Positions 10,920 to 20,081 of a DNA stretch of 20,081 bases are shown here, one piece after another; the stretch's first letter is position 1, and every line of letters begins with the position of its first letter. The stretch comes from Lingula anatina (Eukaryota; Brachiopoda; Lingulata; Lingulida; Lingulidae): the NCBI RefSeq assembly GCF_001039355.2, contig NW_019773640.1, positions 1 through 20,081 of the forward strand, given 5' to 3'. The notes beneath the pieces were generated by a model. That model was not told the origin of the DNA. It searched no databases and was given only the letters and a program-made list of their open reading frames with translations. Made by a program: the position numbers and the translations under genes.

Positions 10920-11111
10920 TTTAAAGAGGGTATAGGGAATACCTTTTGCATTCCACGTGATTGGCCTTATTTTTCGAGCATGATGCCTTATTTGAACCCA
11001 ATATTCTGCGTGAAACATATTTCGGGAATTCTTGGTGATTGGTGATTGAGCTGTTTTAATCTTGGTGACTGGTGATTAAAGGGGGGGGGGGTATTCCCTA
11101 CGCTCTTTAAA
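10920..11111. mobile_element. 192-bp MITE with TTTAAAGAG...GGGAATACC ends
   Basis: TTTAAAGAGGGTATAGGGAA (from 10920) mirrors TATTCCCTACGCTCTTTAAA (to 11111), apart from a two-base gap and one mismatch. CACC occurs near the left flank and directly right. The interior has two GGTGA(T/C)TGGTGATT doublets and a G run before the right end. Confidence 0.7.
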
Positions 11112-11157
11112 CACCCTCCACTATTTGGCAGAATAGTGACTGGCCAGGGTAGACCCA

Positions 11158-11220
11158 GGCTTTATACCTCAGCGGTAGGGCCCTCTCAAGAGCAAGCATC
11201 CCTGGTTTGATCTCTGGTAG
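11158..11220 (+). mobile_element. tRNA-like SINE fragment
   Basis: TACCTCAGCGG (11165-11175) resembles a Pol III A box and GGTTTGATCTC (11204-11214) a B box, 39 bases apart. No cloverleaf with paired acceptor arms is convincing, so this is better read as the head of a tRNA-derived SINE than as a tRNA gene. Confidence 0.5.
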
Positions 11221-11677
11221 AGTATGGTATCTTTTCCCAAAATGCTACAATAAAACAATGTAAGCAGAAATAAACATTCATTTTTACAGCCTTTACATAA
11301 TTTAACCAGATTTAATTTTTTGATTGGTCCAAACATGTGGAACGTAAGTTAGGGTATGGTAGGGAGTTTGTCTTTAGAAAACAACTCCTTGGTCTTGGTC
11401 ATCCAAGATCACCTAAAGCATTTGCAATTAAAAAGAAATTAAAAAAATTAAAGTTTGTTGAAAATTGTTCATATTTAATCAGATTAACACGCCTCTATAC
11501 TTGTTTCCAACGTAGTAGTATTTGTTAAATCACCAGCTTTTCTGTATTTAACTCAATGCCAGGCAAAGGCATTTTAATCTGTTAATATGATTGCTTTCAG
11601 CAAAAGTCCACGCAGGGATAGTTGGAACCACCAAGTACGATAACTTCATTGTTAGTTTTCCTGGTGCAATTAAGATA
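11221..11677. other. AT-rich sequence upstream of the RCBTB leader
   Basis: No gene or element was recognised. It is probably intronic if a distal first exon exists. Confidence 0.4.
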
Positions 11678-11837
11678 ACTAGTTTTCTACCCTATACCAG
11701 GGCGGCAGATATTACAGGCACATTTTCGACCAGCCACACTTAGAAGATTGACCATATTTAGCAAGAAACATTATCTGTGGATATCTAGTAAAAAAATCAA
11801 TCTGTGGCCCTGGTAGAGGATACTAGTACTAGTTTTC
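11678..11837. mobile_element. MITE with TACCCTATACCAGGG inverted ends
   Basis: The ends TACCCTATACCAGGG (11688-11702) and CCCTGGTAGAGGATA (11808-11822) are inverted. The 10-base direct repeat ACTAGTTTTC lies on both sides (11678-11687, 11828-11837), separated from the right end by five bases. The inner start (GGCGGCAGAT) matches the copy at 8430. Eight-to-ten-base target duplications suggest hAT or Mutator type, but there is no transposase here to decide. Confidence 0.75.
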
Positions 11838-11862
11838 CCTGTCTATTATTCAGGTGTCTCTC

Positions 11863-11985
11863 ATGTCAACTGTACAGCCTGCTGCCCCGAGGCTGTGTGT
11901 ATTCCTAACTGGTCCAATCCATCCAAGACCTGGGTGCATGTACCTCCCTCTGCCAGCTGCTGTGCCACCAGGGCTGTTCCATTAA
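11863..11985 (+). promoter_or_regulatory. upstream ORF (40 codons) in the RCBTB leader
   Basis: The first ATG after the predicted acceptor is at 11863-11865. It is out of frame with the main coding sequence and ends at TAA 11983-11985, 64 bases before the main start. It begins MSTVQPAAPRL. If the leader is transcribed as modelled, this frame would be met first by scanning ribosomes. The peptide is not recognised and is probably not functional in itself. Confidence 0.4.
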
Positions 11986-12009
11986 CCTCCCTCTGGACTT
12001 GCAATTTAC

Positions 12010-12015
12010 ATGTAA
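12010..12015 (+). promoter_or_regulatory. start-stop element (ATG TAA) upstream of RCBTB
   Basis: An ATG is followed directly by TAA, 34 bases before the main ATG. Minimal start-stop upstream frames can stall or drain scanning ribosomes. The A at -3 (TTTACATGT reads T-A-C before ATG, so -3 is T) is absent, so initiation here may be weak. Confidence 0.4.
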
Positions 12016-12049
12016 CACACTGGCTGTTCCGCTTCTCTCCCCCATCAAT

Positions 12050-19726
<7,677 letters not shown>

Positions 19727-20081
19727 AAGTGCAAGCCTCTGCTAGGGAATGAAGCAAAAATAATAATTCTAGAAAATATCAAGATTTAGTTGACATTGTA
19801 TTCAGCGCTTTCCACCTGGATAACTGCATGTCGGTCTTGAGATTTTGAACAAAGTTTGTGAAGAACTTTTTTCAGATACTTGTCAACAAACAAACAGACA
19901 AACCAATATTTACATGTATAACTACATAACCTCCTTCACTGACGGAGGTACTTAACTTACAAGCATATTCAGAACTAAGTCAAAGTTACTTGTATGATCC
20001 ATCAACAGAGACGGAATATGAAAATGGAGGGGAGGGAGGATGAACTATCCCCTCCCATTTTCTTTCTCCTTGTCCTTCCCC
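19727..20081 (+). other. RCBTB 3' UTR and downstream sequence
   Basis: The stretch after the stop codon shows no AATAAA or ATTAAA, so the cleavage site is not located and may lie beyond the window. No further coding sequence is seen. Confidence 0.4.

Larger units (their letters stand above)
11854..12049 (+). other. RCBTB1/2: probable 5' UTR part of RCBTB exon 1
   Basis: A good acceptor (pyrimidine tract, then ATTATTCAG) ends at 11853, and 196 bases separate it from the family-conserved start at 12050. The ATG has A at -3. The main frame is open back to 11909 but contains no upstream ATG, so I read the stretch as untranslated. The first non-coding exon and promoter must lie further upstream and I could not identify them. 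The acceptor position is an inference without transcript data. Confidence 0.55.

Noticed and set aside
11158-11220. Functional tRNA gene
   Set aside because: A- and B-box-like motifs are present, but the arms do not pair into a cloverleaf and there is no T-run terminator close by.

Overview
This is a window of animal nuclear DNA. Genes are split by GT-AG introns, simple repeats are abundant (TG, GA, ATT, AAAT, poly-A, poly-G), and small terminal-inverted-repeat elements are frequent. There is no sign of bacterial gene packing. The style and the one identifiable gene suggest an invertebrate metazoan; I cannot place it more narrowly from sequence alone.

The right 40% (about 11.85 to 19.73 kb, plus strand) holds one complete gene for a protein with RCC1 repeats and a BTB domain, the pro-orthologue of vertebrate RCBTB1 and RCBTB2. 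I traced 14 coding exons by joining homology blocks at GT-AG boundaries. All phases agree and the exons sum to 1602 bases (533 residues plus stop), against about 531 and 551 residues recalled for the human proteins. A likely 5' UTR exon segment starts at 11854; it carries a 40-codon upstream reading frame and a start-stop element. The promoter and first non-coding exon are not identified.

The left 60% (1 to about 11.8 kb) is mostly intergenic or upstream intronic sequence, built from MITE-like elements: a 290-bp near-palindrome at 384-673, inverted-repeat elements at 2340, 7705, 8430, 9130, 10920 and 11688, and a tRNA-like SINE fragment near 11160. Two possible minus-strand gene pieces are present: a phase-consistent two-exon start at 3907-3570, and a possible hydrophobic terminal exon at 6426-6264. 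Neither is recognised.

The most striking observation is recurrent duplication of 3' splice junctions within the RCBTB gene. Exon 3 is preceded by five extra copies of its own acceptor plus exon start, embedded in an ATT array. Exon 12 has a 77-bp tandem duplication of acceptor plus exon start. Exon 8 has a decoy acceptor followed by 12 identical exon bases 350 bp upstream. Exon 10 is preceded by a 21-bp minisatellite resembling its own start. In the three clear cases (exons 3, 8 and 12), use of an upstream acceptor leads to an early stop codon.
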